The notes beneath the pieces were generated by a model, which saw nothing but the letters and a program-made list of their open reading frames with translations, made no database searches and was not told the DNA's origin. Source: Akkermansia massiliensis (lineage in GTDB: Bacteria; Verrucomicrobiota; Verrucomicrobiia; Verrucomicrobiales; Akkermansiaceae). Taken from it: a stretch of 64,000 bases of DNA. How positions within the stretch are numbered: position 1 is the first letter of the stretch; every line of letters begins with the position of its first letter. Position numbers and translations under genes: made by a program. Shown here one piece after another: positions 17,919-27,099 of the stretch. The stretch is taken from assembly GCF_018847375.1 (NCBI RefSeq), contig NZ_CP072036.1, forward strand, positions 2,418,001-2,482,000, written 5' to 3'.

Positions 17919-20362
17919 TTACGTGGTCCGAACTGTGTTTGACTCTTGATGCGGGCCACTTCCTGGCGCAGCTTGTTGAGTTCCGCCAGTGTCCTGGCTT
18001 GGTTGGCTGACGTGGTCCTGTAGCTGGTCAGCATTTCCCGGATCAGGGACATGGCCGCTTCCAGTTCCGGAGTGCTATCACGGGGGGAAATGGCTTCCAG
18101 CTGCTGCAACATCCTGGTGAGTTCGCCGGATTCACGGCGGGAAATTCCCTTGCCGCCGTCGCCCTGGTCAGACAGTACCTTGCGCACCAGCGCCTCCACT
18201 TCCGGGAGGCGTCCGGACACGTCCGTGCGTCCCAGCTCACCCATGCGTCCGGTGAGCCGTCCGCGCTCCTTGATCATCCAGTCATCCAGGGTGAGGGCAT
18301 CCTTGCTCTTGCGGTCCATCTGTCCGTCCAGGTCGGCCAATTTGCGGGAACGTTCTTCCAGGGTTTTGGCCTTGGCTTCGGCTTCCTTCCGTTTCTTTTC
18401 CGCCGCCAGGGCGGCGTCCATGTTATCCAGGGCCGCCGTCGCCGCCTTGACAAGATTGTCAAACCGTCCATCATCCTTGACGTTTTCAATCCACTTGCGG
18501 AGTTGTTCCAGGTCTTTGGTTTCTTCCTTGGTGCGGTCCTTAACGGGCTTCCCTTGCAGCTTGGTAATGGTCTGCAATATCCGCTCTATGCCTCCGGATA
18601 GCGGCGTGTCCTCATACTTTTCCGCATAGCGGTTCAGGCTGTCCACCGCATACCCCAGCTGCGTTTTAGTATTCTCGGCGGCCCTGGTTTGCCGTTCGGC
18701 TGCCTTGTGCTGGGCTTCGGCGGCCTTGACCAGACGGTCAGCCATGCTGCTGGCCAGTGTTGCCGCATGCTGCTTGTCGTCCTGCTGGGCGTTGGTCTTT
18801 CCTGTTTCAGCGGATACCTGGGTCTCGGCTGCACGTTGCGCACCATGCAGGGCCAGCAAATCCCGTAGACGCGCCCCGGCCTGGTCAACGGCATCCTGGG
18901 CGGCTACGGATTCTTTGAGGGCGGCTTCTATACCATCTGTCTGCCTATGAATAAAAGTTTGTGCAAATTCCAGCACCCGCGCATATTCCAGATATACGGC
19001 ATCTCCTGACTTGCCGCTCAAATCACCCAGCAGCCCGGTGTCCTTGATCAGAGCCATGGACTTGTCCAGGGCGGTGCGGGCATCCTGGGACCGCTTGGCC
19101 AGCACAGCTGCCACCTGTCTAAAATCCTGCCCCTGCATGCCGTACTGGCCGGCCATGGCTTGTTGTTCGGCCAGGACGGACTTGAGGCTTTCTTCATCCT
19201 GGGCCTTCTTTTGCTGCCACTGCGGGATGAAGGCGGCTTTTATCGGGGAAAACATCCCGTCCCGTATCTTGCCGTCAGCCTTGACAATGTCCTTTTCCAG
19301 TTCTGCTTTACGCTGCGCTATACGTTGCCAATCCTTCAAGGCGGCATCTGCTGCCTTGAGGTTATCTACTTGCCCGAACAAGCCTTCTTTGCTCAAATTC
19401 TCCACATTGCCCTTGTTGGGCATCCGCTGGAACTCCTGGAGGCGGCGCACCTGTTCCTCCTTGGCCTCGGCCAGCTGCTGGGCAGTCTTGAGGGCTTGTT
19501 CCGCCTGCTGCTGCTCAATGCGGCGGCGGTCTTCTGCATCTTTGGCATCCAGTTTGGCCAGTTCGTCGCGTGCCTGGGAATCGGAAATATCCCCTCTGAT
19601 TTGCCGCTGCCGGATGATGCTGCGGTTCTTCTCGGTTTCAATCTGTAAAAGCTTGTTCTCCAATTCCAGCCGCGCCTGGGCCTTGCGGTCCAGGTCTTCA
19701 ATTACCTTCTTGCGGGCTTCATAGGCCGCATTGATTTGCTTGACGCCGGCTTCTTCCTTCTTCAACCATTTTTCTTCTTTCTGCCGTGAGAGAGTTTCGG
19801 AAAGCGACGTTTGCCATGCGGCCATCTTGGCCTTGGCTGCGTCCAGGGCGGTGGCCACTTTATCCTTGATCTTGTCCGCTCCTACGCCAAACGCATTGGA
19901 CAAGGACTGTCCCAGGCTCCAGCCAATATCCCATGCCTGTTTTCCCAGATTGGCCATGTTAGCCATATTCTGCAATCCGCCGTTAAACCGGCGCATCTGA
20001 TCCATGCCTCCCTTGCCCCAATCCTGAATCTTGCCAGGTAATCCTGCCAATGCGGAAATGCTGCGCGAAAGCCAAGATGAATTTGTCTTTAGACCCTGAG
20101 CGGCGGCCCCGATGGTCTTGTCCACCTGCTTAATGGACCCGGTTAGTTCCGACGCGCCTTCCAGCTGCCAGGACATGCCGCCATTGGAGAAAGCAGTGCC
20201 CGTATAGACAGGCGGGGCCGATGCACCACCTACTCCCCCGGACAACAAGCTGCCGGGAACCTTGCCGGCAGCCTTGGCCAGACCGTCCACGGCCTGCTGG
20301 GCCTTGCGCAGGCCGCCCAGGTTGGCGGTTGTGCCGATGCTGATGCTTACGTCGTAATCCAT
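17915..20362 (-). CDS. tail tape measure protein
   Basis: The 815-residue product begins with a short Gly/Ser-rich segment and a hydrophobic stretch around residues 100-160, then long charged helices rich in Ala, Glu, Lys, Gln and Arg (about 190-320 and 520-700) that should form coiled coils. This composition and its location between small tail genes and the hub candidate are typical of tape measure proteins, which set tail length and help DNA entry. Its start overlaps the stop of the next upstream gene by one base, and its stop overlaps the hub start. Confidence 0.75.
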   Translation of the reverse strand: MDYDVSISIGTTANLGGLRKAQQAVDGLAKAAGKVPGSLLSGGVGGASAPPVYTGTAFSNGGMSWQLEGASELTGSIKQVDKTIGAAAQGLKTNSSWLSRSISALAGLPGKIQDWGKGGMDQMRRFNGGLQNMANMANLGKQAWDIGWSLGQSLSNAFGVGADKIKDKVATALDAAKAKMAAWQTSLSETLSRQKEEKWLKKEEAGVKQINAAYEARKKVIEDLDRKAQARLELENKLLQIETEKNRSIIRQRQIRGDISDSQARDELAKLDAKDAEDRRRIEQQQAEQALKTAQQLAEAKEEQVRRLQEFQRMPNKGNVENLSKEGLFGQVDNLKAADAALKDWQRIAQRKAELEKDIVKADGKIRDGMFSPIKAAFIPQWQQKKAQDEESLKSVLAEQQAMAGQYGMQGQDFRQVAAVLAKRSQDARTALDKSMALIKDTGLLGDLSGKSGDAVYLEYARVLEFAQTFIHRQTDGIEAALKESVAAQDAVDQAGARLRDLLALHGAQRAAETQVSAETGKTNAQQDDKQHAATLASSMADRLVKAAEAQHKAAERQTRAAENTKTQLGYAVDSLNRYAEKYEDTPLSGGIERILQTITKLQGKPVKDRTKEETKDLEQLRKWIENVKDDGRFDNLVKAATAALDNMDAALAAEKKRKEAEAKAKTLEERSRKLADLDGQMDRKSKDALTLDDWMIKERGRLTGRMGELGRTDVSGRLPEVEALVRKVLSDQGDGGKGISRRESGELTRMLQQLEAISPRDSTPELEAAMSLIREMLTSYRTTSANQARTLAELNKLRQEVARIKSQTQFGPRK

Positions 20363-20829
20363 TAGTCAATATCTCCAGTCAAAAAGAGTTGAATTTCCAG
20401 GACGCACCAAAACGCCGTGGCTCCATACCGCTGATCGTTGGTCGGCGGCAAGGGATGCACATTGTCAAGGGTAGCGTGGTACTCCCGCGTCCTCTGCGGA
20501 ATGCCGGAATGATAGGCTGTCATCCAGGTGACCATGCCCTCCGGATACATCGCCAGCAATTCCGCTGCATCTAATCCCCAAGCCCTGGCAGCGGCATAAC
20601 TATCGAAAGCCCGCGCCAGAGAAAAAGACATCTGAAATCCGGCATTGCCGCGTGCTGCCTGGTGCATCCAGCGGCTGCCGATCACAGTCTCGCGCTGCAC
20701 CTGAACGGAGGGCACCACATCCACCAGGGACACCATCACGTCCCCGTAACTGCACAATGCCACCGCCTCCGGGGCACCGTCCCCGATCGGGCGGTAGATC
20801 ACTGTATCCTGCGAGCGGTAAGCGTCCAT
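20362..20829 (-). CDS. phage structural protein of unknown role
   Basis: A 155-residue protein beginning MDAYRSQDTVIYRPIG. It is strand-rich with conserved-looking aromatic residues (MVTWMTAYHSGIP, ATAFWCVLEIQLFL) and no recognised domain. It sits between a tail protein gene and the tape measure gene, where chaperones or minor tail proteins are usually found. It starts five bases after the preceding gene. Confidence 0.6.
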   Translation of the reverse strand: MDAYRSQDTVIYRPIGDGAPEAVALCSYGDVMVSLVDVVPSVQVQRETVIGSRWMHQAARGNAGFQMSFSLARAFDSYAAARAWGLDAAELLAMYPEGMVTWMTAYHSGIPQRTREYHATLDNVHPLPPTNDQRYGATAFWCVLEIQLFLTGDID

Positions 20830-20834
20830 GATGA

Positions 20835-21242
20835 TCAGTTAAGGGTTACGGAAGTGAAGTATTTGAAAAATGCCACGGCGGCGGGGTCCGTGATGACGAA
20901 TTCCGGGTAGTCCACCTGCGTGAACGTCCGGCGTCCGCCCTGGGTATTGACGGCCTCGACGGACAGCTCTACAGCCTCGGTCGTGGTTGGTGGGCTGTCT
21001 TGATTATCACTGTAAGTTGTTACCTGCACCAGGCGCGCCCATGCCTGGGAGGCTTGCCAGTCCTCGCCCATGCTGGCAATCGCGGCCACCGCCGCTTCCA
21101 GGGCCGGTGCCTGGGCGGCGGGTATATCCGCTTGTGTATAGCAGAGGGAGCGCACAAAGCCGTTGTTGTCCGGGAATCTGGCGGTCATAACAAATTCGTT
21201 CCACTGTCCGGGTCGGGGAAACTGTAAATGTATCTCTTGCAT
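20835..21242 (-). CDS. phage tail protein of unknown role
   Basis: A 135-residue protein starting MQEIHLQFPRPGQWNEFVMTA. The sequence is a mix of short strands and an Ala-rich helix; no family is recognised. It starts four bases after the fibre gene in the tail part of the late operon, so a structural or assembly role is inferred only from position. Confidence 0.55.
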   Translation of the reverse strand: MQEIHLQFPRPGQWNEFVMTARFPDNNGFVRSLCYTQADIPAAQAPALEAAVAAIASMGEDWQASQAWARLVQVTTYSDNQDSPPTTTEAVELSVEAVNTQGGRRTFTQVDYPEFVITDPAAVAFFKYFTSVTLN

Positions 21243-21246
21243 GGTG

Positions 21247-23829
21247 TTATTGCGCTAACTGGTTAATCTTGACGACGGCGGCTTGGGCATAGTGATGGCC
21301 GACAAACGCCCACACCTGCCGGGGCTGGCCAGTCGTGTTGGGAGCCAGCGTCAGGGTGATCTGGCCGCCTCCGGCTGGTGTCTGCTCAGAGGACTGCATG
21401 CACCATACGGCGGCGGGGTCATGCCCGCACATGGTATCGTTGAGTATATAAACCGCCTCGGACAGCGTGGACGACACCGTCAGCGTTACCTCACCGCCCT
21501 CCGCAGGTACATCCAGCGCGGAAGCCGTCACCGCCGGCATGGGCTTGGCCGTTACTCCGTCCATCACCACGCGCCCCATAATGGATCGTACATCGTTGAC
21601 TCCCAGCGCGGGGGCTGCGTCAATCCTCATGCCTCCCATCCGCAGCCCCACTTGCAAGGTACTGCTTGCCTCGTGAGCCTTGGCCTTAACTGTGACGCAG
21701 GCCGTGTGGCCGCTGCCACAAAACAAGGATGTCATCGGCATAACATAATTGCCATCGACAAACAGTTCCCATCTGTTCATGGTGTTTTGATGATCAGAGG
21801 TTGCGCGGGGTGCCATTGCCACGGCAACGTAAGTGATCTTGGGCACAAGTGCCCACATATATAGCTGGTCGCCAACGTCGCGCCCATAATCCGTGCCTCG
21901 GATCAGGCAAGAAGCCGTGCTCCCCAAGTAACCTGTGGGGTAAATCGTCACCTGCCATGCGGGTGCCATGTCCCGGCTGGTGTAATTATTGACTGCGTTG
22001 AGCAACGGATACCTGTAATCCGCTGCGTCCAGATTGTAGTCAGCCCAATGGATGGGGTGAGCATAACAGGGCGCTGCCGGATTAGTTGTCGATGAGTACC
22101 CTTGGGATGTGCTCCCCAGCAGGATAGACGCCTTGTCAGAGCCGATAATCCGCCATACAACGGCGGCGGCATAAGCACTATTGTTATGATCTCCCATGTA
22201 ATTGGCAAATTTCCACGCGCCTGTAGATCGGCCAATCAAAGACACACCGGCGGAGGGCGTCATGGTAATCAAAAAATCGTGCAGATCGTTGGTATACACC
22301 GCCTCCTTAGAGGATGCGTTTGCCGTGACTACATTATAAGCGTCGGACATCTGCATCTGCCGCACCAGTGTTGTCACCCATGACGGGATCAGCGTTTCCA
22401 TGTAGTAGTTCATCCGCCGCCAATTATCCGCGGCCTGCTGCTCTAGCAGTGCCTCATAGGATAGCGCCTCCTGGGCCGTGGCGGGAAGAGGCACGCGCAC
22501 GCCCCTGGATGCCGTGACGGTGGCATCAAATACCTGTGGCTGTGTCCATGTGTAGGATTTGGAGGTGTCCACAGCGCCCACGTCCCCGCGCGGTATGGTC
22601 ATATCCAGTTGCCACGATCCCGGCGTGCTGCCGGGTGTCAGGGAGGCGGTTGCCTGGCTGCCTGGCTCGCCCGTCGTGACCGTGCCAACAGTGATGGCCA
22701 GACCCTCGGCAATCTCCTGGGCCGCGTCCCTGGCCGCCTCGGATGCGCGGGCATCCTGGTATGTCTGCTTGCTGGTAGCGGCAGCATAATCCGTCAACCG
22801 CTGCACCTCGGCGCGGGTGGCCAGATTAACCCCTCCCACGCTGACGCCGTCCTGATAAGTGCAGGACAACATCACTGCGGGCATGACGGTGGCATCGGTA
22901 ATCGGTCCGTCCAGCGCAGACGCTATGCCGCGCCCATCAGCCGCCGTCACCATCTGGCGGGCGATGGACAGGGGCAGCTCCACTGGCGCCTCCGGTGTGC
23001 CACCATAGACATGCAGCGCCACCTCATCCCCGATCACAATCTCCGTATCGCCAATCATCCCCCACATGTACAAGTCCACGTCAGTGCTAGATGCTACGGC
23101 CTGGCTGGATCGTGCCGCCAATACCCAGTCCCCGCCCGGAGCACGTCGCCAGATGTCCAGCCAGCGCGGTGTGGTGTCCGTCGTGCCGAGGACGGCCCAC
23201 ATGTACACGTCGCGCACCTTGCAGACGTTACCCTGGTAGCCGACCAACGTGTCATCCCCAAATTTAAACCGCGCCCATGACCACGCCACGGTCTGGTCCT
23301 GGTCATAGCCGGGTGGCGACATGGATGCCGTGCCGCTGGCCGGAGTGACATACATGCCGGCATCGTGCAGGGCGTCCGGTAACTGAGCCGCCAGGGCGGC
23401 AGCAATCAGAGCATGCCAATCGGCCAATACCTCGGCGGGCGGCGCGTAATCCACCGGCAGGATGTCCCGGCGCACCGTCACCCTGATCGGGCGCGAGGTG
23501 TGTTGCGCTCCGTCCGGAGATACCAGCACCACCTCGGCCACCAGGGCTACGCTATCCGCATTCCCCAGCGCCTCCTGGAGCGGAACCGTATTGACCACCC
23601 AGGACGCTTCTTGCCAGTCATCCTGGCGGGTAAACTCGGTCACGGTCATGATCAGGTCGGCGCTGCCTATCGTCTGCTTGACCGCCAGCGCCGGCGTGCA
23701 ATCCGTGAGTGCGTGGTCCACACGGATGCGCATCGGCACCGTGTCGCCCAGCACCAGGGACAAATCCGTTACCGGCACCCCGGAGGGCCAGCGAACCGCC
23801 ATTGTTCTGCTATCAATTACCAATTCCAT
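21247..23829 (-). CDS. tail fibre / receptor-binding protein with C-terminal BACON-like domain
   Basis: The 860-residue protein has an N-terminal strand-rich domain (MELVIDSRTMAVRWPSG, LSLVLGDTVPMRIRV) reminiscent of BppU-like baseplate domains, a linker with a short helical part (about 365-400), a long Trp/Tyr-rich beta region, and a last 90 residues that read VPAEGGEVTLTVSST...WCMQSSEQTPAGGGQITLTLAPNTTGQPR...KINQLAQ. That tail matches the pattern of BACON domains (G-G-x-V-T-V-x-S, then N-T-T-x-x-P-R and V-x-Q), linked to mucin and glycan binding. It probably binds the host surface. It lies among the tail genes of the late operon. Confidence 0.65.
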   Translation of the reverse strand: MELVIDSRTMAVRWPSGVPVTDLSLVLGDTVPMRIRVDHALTDCTPALAVKQTIGSADLIMTVTEFTRQDDWQEASWVVNTVPLQEALGNADSVALVAEVVLVSPDGAQHTSRPIRVTVRRDILPVDYAPPAEVLADWHALIAAALAAQLPDALHDAGMYVTPASGTASMSPPGYDQDQTVAWSWARFKFGDDTLVGYQGNVCKVRDVYMWAVLGTTDTTPRWLDIWRRAPGGDWVLAARSSQAVASSTDVDLYMWGMIGDTEIVIGDEVALHVYGGTPEAPVELPLSIARQMVTAADGRGIASALDGPITDATVMPAVMLSCTYQDGVSVGGVNLATRAEVQRLTDYAAATSKQTYQDARASEAARDAAQEIAEGLAITVGTVTTGEPGSQATASLTPGSTPGSWQLDMTIPRGDVGAVDTSKSYTWTQPQVFDATVTASRGVRVPLPATAQEALSYEALLEQQAADNWRRMNYYMETLIPSWVTTLVRQMQMSDAYNVVTANASSKEAVYTNDLHDFLITMTPSAGVSLIGRSTGAWKFANYMGDHNNSAYAAAVVWRIIGSDKASILLGSTSQGYSSTTNPAAPCYAHPIHWADYNLDAADYRYPLLNAVNNYTSRDMAPAWQVTIYPTGYLGSTASCLIRGTDYGRDVGDQLYMWALVPKITYVAVAMAPRATSDHQNTMNRWELFVDGNYVMPMTSLFCGSGHTACVTVKAKAHEASSTLQVGLRMGGMRIDAAPALGVNDVRSIMGRVVMDGVTAKPMPAVTASALDVPAEGGEVTLTVSSTLSEAVYILNDTMCGHDPAAVWCMQSSEQTPAGGGQITLTLAPNTTGQPRQVWAFVGHHYAQAAVVKINQLAQ

Positions 23830-23892
23830 CTTGATCGTGATCGGGGGATATGGAGGGCGGAGGCTGCTTGCCCCCGCCGCTCCGGGTTTTCA

Positions 23893-24477
23893 TCAGGCTG
23901 ATGCCTGGGCCGCCAGCGCCTTGGGCGTCAGCTTTTGCAGCGGGCTGTATTCAATGCTCAGTTCCCATTCGGCGGTTGCCGGGTCGGACGCGAAATTCGG
24001 AGTATTCGTCAGCCGCAGCCTGCCCATGACGCACCACTCCATCAGATCCTTGCCGTTTTCGGCGTGGTCCGTCAGGCGGCCATAAAGCCAGACCTTGATT
24101 TCACCGTTGGATATAAACGGCACGGCTTCCTGGTTGTCCGCCAGTTCATCGGCCACGCCAAAGGCAAGCTGAATCACTTCCGGCGCAATGTACTGCGTGG
24201 TGAATTTAAGCTTGTACTGCTGTACCATGGTTACATCCTCCATTTCATACATGCCGGTGGCGTCATTCACGCCCTCAATCTGGACGTTCTTCTTGACCTG
24301 CTCCACCTGGCCGCTCTTGATTTTACCCAGGTACAGCCAGGGGCCGGGAGCTTCGGAGGTGGGGATTGCCGGACATGCGTCCGCGCCCACTGTCTTGCTA
24401 CCGTCCGTTACCCCGAATTTGGCAATCCTGATCGGCATGCCGCCAATAAGGTAGTTCACTCGTCTTGTTGCACTCAT
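23893..24477 (-). CDS. putative major tail tube protein
   Basis: The 194-residue protein starts MSATRRVNYLIGGMPIRIAKFG and is strand-rich with few long helices (KVWLYGRL, WELSIEYSPLQ near the C-terminus), as expected for a tube-forming subunit. It is placed after the neck and tail-terminator candidates and before the fibre and tape measure genes, the usual place of the major tail protein. No sheath-like gene is evident, which favours a non-contractile tail. The assignment is from position and composition. Confidence 0.5.
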   Translation of the reverse strand: MSATRRVNYLIGGMPIRIAKFGVTDGSKTVGADACPAIPTSEAPGPWLYLGKIKSGQVEQVKKNVQIEGVNDATGMYEMEDVTMVQQYKLKFTTQYIAPEVIQLAFGVADELADNQEAVPFISNGEIKVWLYGRLTDHAENGKDLMEWCVMGRLRLTNTPNFASDPATAEWELSIEYSPLQKLTPKALAAQASA

Positions 24478-24534
24478 AATGTTTAGTCTTTTGTATTTAA
24501 TATTTAGTCTTTAGTTTGACGGGCACGTCAGGTG

Positions 24535-24738
24535 TTAATACACGCGCTTGGCTGCCTTGTCGGCGGCAAGTTCCTCGGCTTGTTTGGCCGTTACCGTCAC
24601 CAGCGAGCCGGCGGCAAAACGCCAGCCGTCAATCTCGGTTCCTGTCTTGAGGATGCGCACCTTGACGGAGGCTTCCTGCTTTGCTTCCCCCTCGGCTGCT
24701 GCCGGGGCCTGTTCTTGTTTGGTTTCTACTTTTGCCAT
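24535..24738 (-). CDS. small phage protein of 67 residues, unknown function
   Basis: It starts MAKVETKQEQAPAAAEG with a charged, Ala/Glu/Lys-rich first third, then a compact domain VRILKTGTEIDGWRFAAGSLVTVTAKQAEEL. This beta-strand pattern resembles small phage neck-region proteins with an SH3-like turn. It lies between tail terminator and tail tube candidates. No activity can be assigned. Confidence 0.6.
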   Translation of the reverse strand: MAKVETKQEQAPAAAEGEAKQEASVKVRILKTGTEIDGWRFAAGSLVTVTAKQAEELAADKAAKRVY

Positions 24739-24761
24739 GGTTCTTTATGGGTTGAAAATTG

Positions 24762-25238
24762 TTACACTCGCATGCGGCGAGAAAGGAAGACCACCCTCCC
24801 GACGATGTTTTCCAGGTCGGCCACATCCTCCGCCATCAAGTCCGCCGTTCCCACAAACCACGGCTCCATGATCAACCCGTCTCCGGCATCGGGGTCCCAG
24901 TCTGACAAGGTGCGTATCACTTCGGCCAGCAAGGCGGATGACCGGCGCAATCCGGAATCTTCATCCGTCTTGGCCGTCACCATGACCAGAATGGCCACCC
25001 GTGCCGTCCAGATGCTTACTCTGGCGTTGTCGGCTCCCTGCCAGTCCATGCCCAACCCGGCGGGCATGACGGCCACGGCTCCGTCATATTGACGGTCGGC
25101 CAGGGCCAGCTTTTGGGTCTGGTCATCCCGGTCATAGGGTTGTTCCAGCACAAGGGGACGCAGGTTTTCATTTTCACACAGACGGTTGATAACCGTCTCG
25201 CAAAAGGTAAATTCCGGAGAATCTTGAATCGTGTTCAT
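24762..25238 (-). CDS. putative tail terminator/completion protein (Mu gp37-like position)
   Basis: The 158-residue protein begins MNTIQDSPEFTFCETVINRLC and has alternating strands and helices (ARVAILVMVTAKTDEDSGLRRSSALLAEVIRTLSDW). Size, fold pattern and location between the G-like gene and the tail tube match tail terminators, which cap the tube. It overlaps the upstream gene by four bases. The call is tentative. Confidence 0.45.
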   Translation of the reverse strand: MNTIQDSPEFTFCETVINRLCENENLRPLVLEQPYDRDDQTQKLALADRQYDGAVAVMPAGLGMDWQGADNARVSIWTARVAILVMVTAKTDEDSGLRRSSALLAEVIRTLSDWDPDAGDGLIMEPWFVGTADLMAEDVADLENIVGRVVFLSRRMRV

Positions 25239-25825
25239 TGTAAATCCAGGTATTGCATGACCGCCTCCCGGACGGAGGTTTGAAAGGTTTCTGCGGATGG
25301 CATCACTTCCGGCTTGGCTTCAATCGTGGCGGATTTGAGGAAATATCCCAGCGGAGTAACCTTGGCCGTTTTGCCATTCACCTTTCTCTTGTACTTCCGG
25401 ACATGGGCCAGGTACGGGCGGCCATTTTCGGATTTCAGCACCATGACCTCCTTCGGATCATAGCCGGCTTCCGCCAGACTTCGGCGGCGTATTGGGGAAT
25501 CGTCAAACGGCACCAGCAGGCTTTTAATCGGGCGGCCTGTTACACGGGACGTCTTGCCCGACGGGCGTACCGTTCCACCTTTCCAGTGCAGCCGCACTCC
25601 TTTCTTGGTGATCAGGACAACAGCCATGTTCCCGTCCAGCTGGGGAGGCATGATGCTTTGTGAGGCTTCCGGCCAAAAATAGCGGGATTGGGAGGCGCGC
25701 CCCATTTCATCCAGACTATGGAGTACTTCGGCATAAACCGCCCGCGCTCCTTCCATGGCTGCGGCGTTGGCATCCACATGGGACAAATCCAGCTTGCCGG
25801 TTATGTCAACCTTGAGGCGGATCAT
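25235..25825 (-). CDS. phage virion morphogenesis-type protein (Mu gpG-like position)
   Basis: The 196-residue protein starts MIRLKVDITGKLDLSHV and has a basic middle (KTSRVTGRPIKSLLVPFDDSP) and a long C-terminal stretch ending REAVMQYLDLQ. In Mu-like phages the gene at this place, just after the F-like head gene, encodes the G/virion morphogenesis or neck protein. It overlaps the upstream gene by four bases and the downstream one by four, so translation is probably coupled. Confidence 0.45.
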   Translation of the reverse strand: MIRLKVDITGKLDLSHVDANAAAMEGARAVYAEVLHSLDEMGRASQSRYFWPEASQSIMPPQLDGNMAVVLITKKGVRLHWKGGTVRPSGKTSRVTGRPIKSLLVPFDDSPIRRRSLAEAGYDPKEVMVLKSENGRPYLAHVRKYKRKVNGKTAKVTPLGYFLKSATIEAKPEVMPSAETFQTSVREAVMQYLDLQ

Positions 25826-26622
25826 GCCGCTTGCCCTCCCTTCCAGATAAGCGCGTCTCCATTCCGTACGGCTCGCCCTCCGGACAAAACCGTCACCTGG
25901 GCCATAACATCGGCATCCAGGCTGGCACCACTCGCCTGCAATCCCGAGTTCATGGAGCCGCGTTTTCTGCCCTGGGCGGCAATTGCCGCCGCGTCTTCCG
26001 GCTTCACCAGGCCCAGACGCTGGGCGTCATTCCAGGAGACGGGGCGCCGTCCCATGCCGGAGTTATAATCATAGGGAGGATAGGGCAAATCAAAACGGGA
26101 CAAGGCCGTCCAGATCGGAGATTCATTCAGGGCCACCATTTCCTGGGCGCTTGCTCCTTCACCGCCTACCAAAGCATAAGCTTCACGCCATCGTGACGGC
26201 CAGTCCCGTTTTTCCACCCGTTCCGCAATGCGCACCAGACGCTGGGCCGGGAACGCAACGGAGCCACGGAACAGTTCCTGTTGCGCGTAGCCGGCCACCA
26301 TGGCCTGGTTGGTTTCAAGCACCAGGCTCTGGCGTTGCACGGTGCGCAAGTCCTGTATGGTTCCTTCCTTGCCCTCCGGGGGCTGATACCCTGCGGAGGC
26401 CAGGTAGTCTCCTATCGCTTCGCGGGCTTCCGTCTTGGACAGGCTGCCGCCAATCATCCCTTTCACAGCATCCCTGTGTTCCTGAAGGATATGAGCTTCA
26501 TCCACCAGCGCCATGAAAAAGGCACGCTCCCTGATGTCGGCGCGCATGCCTTCCCACTGCGCCGCAGTAAGCTTCACAGGCAGCAGTTTCAGGGCATTGA
26601 TGATGTCGATCAGGGATGGCAT
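25822..26622 (-). CDS. putative phage minor head protein (MuF-like position)
   Basis: A 266-residue protein. Its N-terminal half is helical (MPSLIDIINALKLLPVKLTAAQWEGMRADIRERAFFMAL) and contains a dense pattern of Arg, Trp and Ala (ERVEKRDWPSRWREAYALV), followed by PPYDYNSGMGRRPVSW, which resembles a head-morphogenesis hinge. Head proteins of this kind sit near the portal in the capsid. The placement after capsid and gp36-like genes supports this; motif evidence for the MuF family is only suggestive. Confidence 0.45.
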   Translation of the reverse strand: MPSLIDIINALKLLPVKLTAAQWEGMRADIRERAFFMALVDEAHILQEHRDAVKGMIGGSLSKTEAREAIGDYLASAGYQPPEGKEGTIQDLRTVQRQSLVLETNQAMVAGYAQQELFRGSVAFPAQRLVRIAERVEKRDWPSRWREAYALVGGEGASAQEMVALNESPIWTALSRFDLPYPPYDYNSGMGRRPVSWNDAQRLGLVKPEDAAAIAAQGRKRGSMNSGLQASGASLDADVMAQVTVLSGGRAVRNGDALIWKGGQAA

Positions 26623-26634
26623 GGTCTTGGTTCG

Positions 26635-27078
26635 TTACATGACGCCGTTGCGGGTGCGCGGCCCCCAGCGGATGGGACGGCCGGAATAATGGGGGCGCGG
26701 CGTAGAGTCTCCGCCGTCATCCGCCAGGACGTAAGCGCCGGAAGAAAGATCATCCAGCACCTTGTTGGCGCGGTTCCAGTCCGCCGTCCGTTCTTCTGTT
26801 ACCCCCAGGGAGAACCGCACCAAGCAGCGCCAGCGCACCAGAGCCACGGCCACCCAGCGCAGTTCCCTGGGAATATCCTGCTCGCTTCCCCGCAAACGGG
26901 TGCGGCCGCCTGCCGCGATCCTGGAACGGATTTCGGCGGGAACAGCCGTGACAATCTCGGCCACAGGATCTGGTGCGCCTTGCTGCACCGCGTCCTGACG
27001 CTTCATCCGGATTTTCTGAGTCTCATTGGGAGCCAGAGCTTCATCCAGGATGCTTTCATTTACCGGTTGCCAATCCAT
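26635..27078 (-). CDS. DUF1320/Mu gp36-like head-tail connector protein
   Basis: A 147-residue protein starting MDWQPVNESILDEALAPNE. The core has the pattern of gp36-like proteins: a start of helical residues, then VAEIVTAVPAEIRSRIAAGG, and after it PRELRWVAVALVRWRCL with a later NRANKVLDDLSSGAYVL. It follows the major capsid gene as gp36 does in Mu. It likely belongs to the head-tail joint. Confidence 0.65.
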   Translation of the reverse strand: MDWQPVNESILDEALAPNETQKIRMKRQDAVQQGAPDPVAEIVTAVPAEIRSRIAAGGRTRLRGSEQDIPRELRWVAVALVRWRCLVRFSLGVTEERTADWNRANKVLDDLSSGAYVLADDGGDSTPRPHYSGRPIRWGPRTRNGVM

Positions 27079-27099
27079 AAACGGGGAAGCTGTGAGTTG

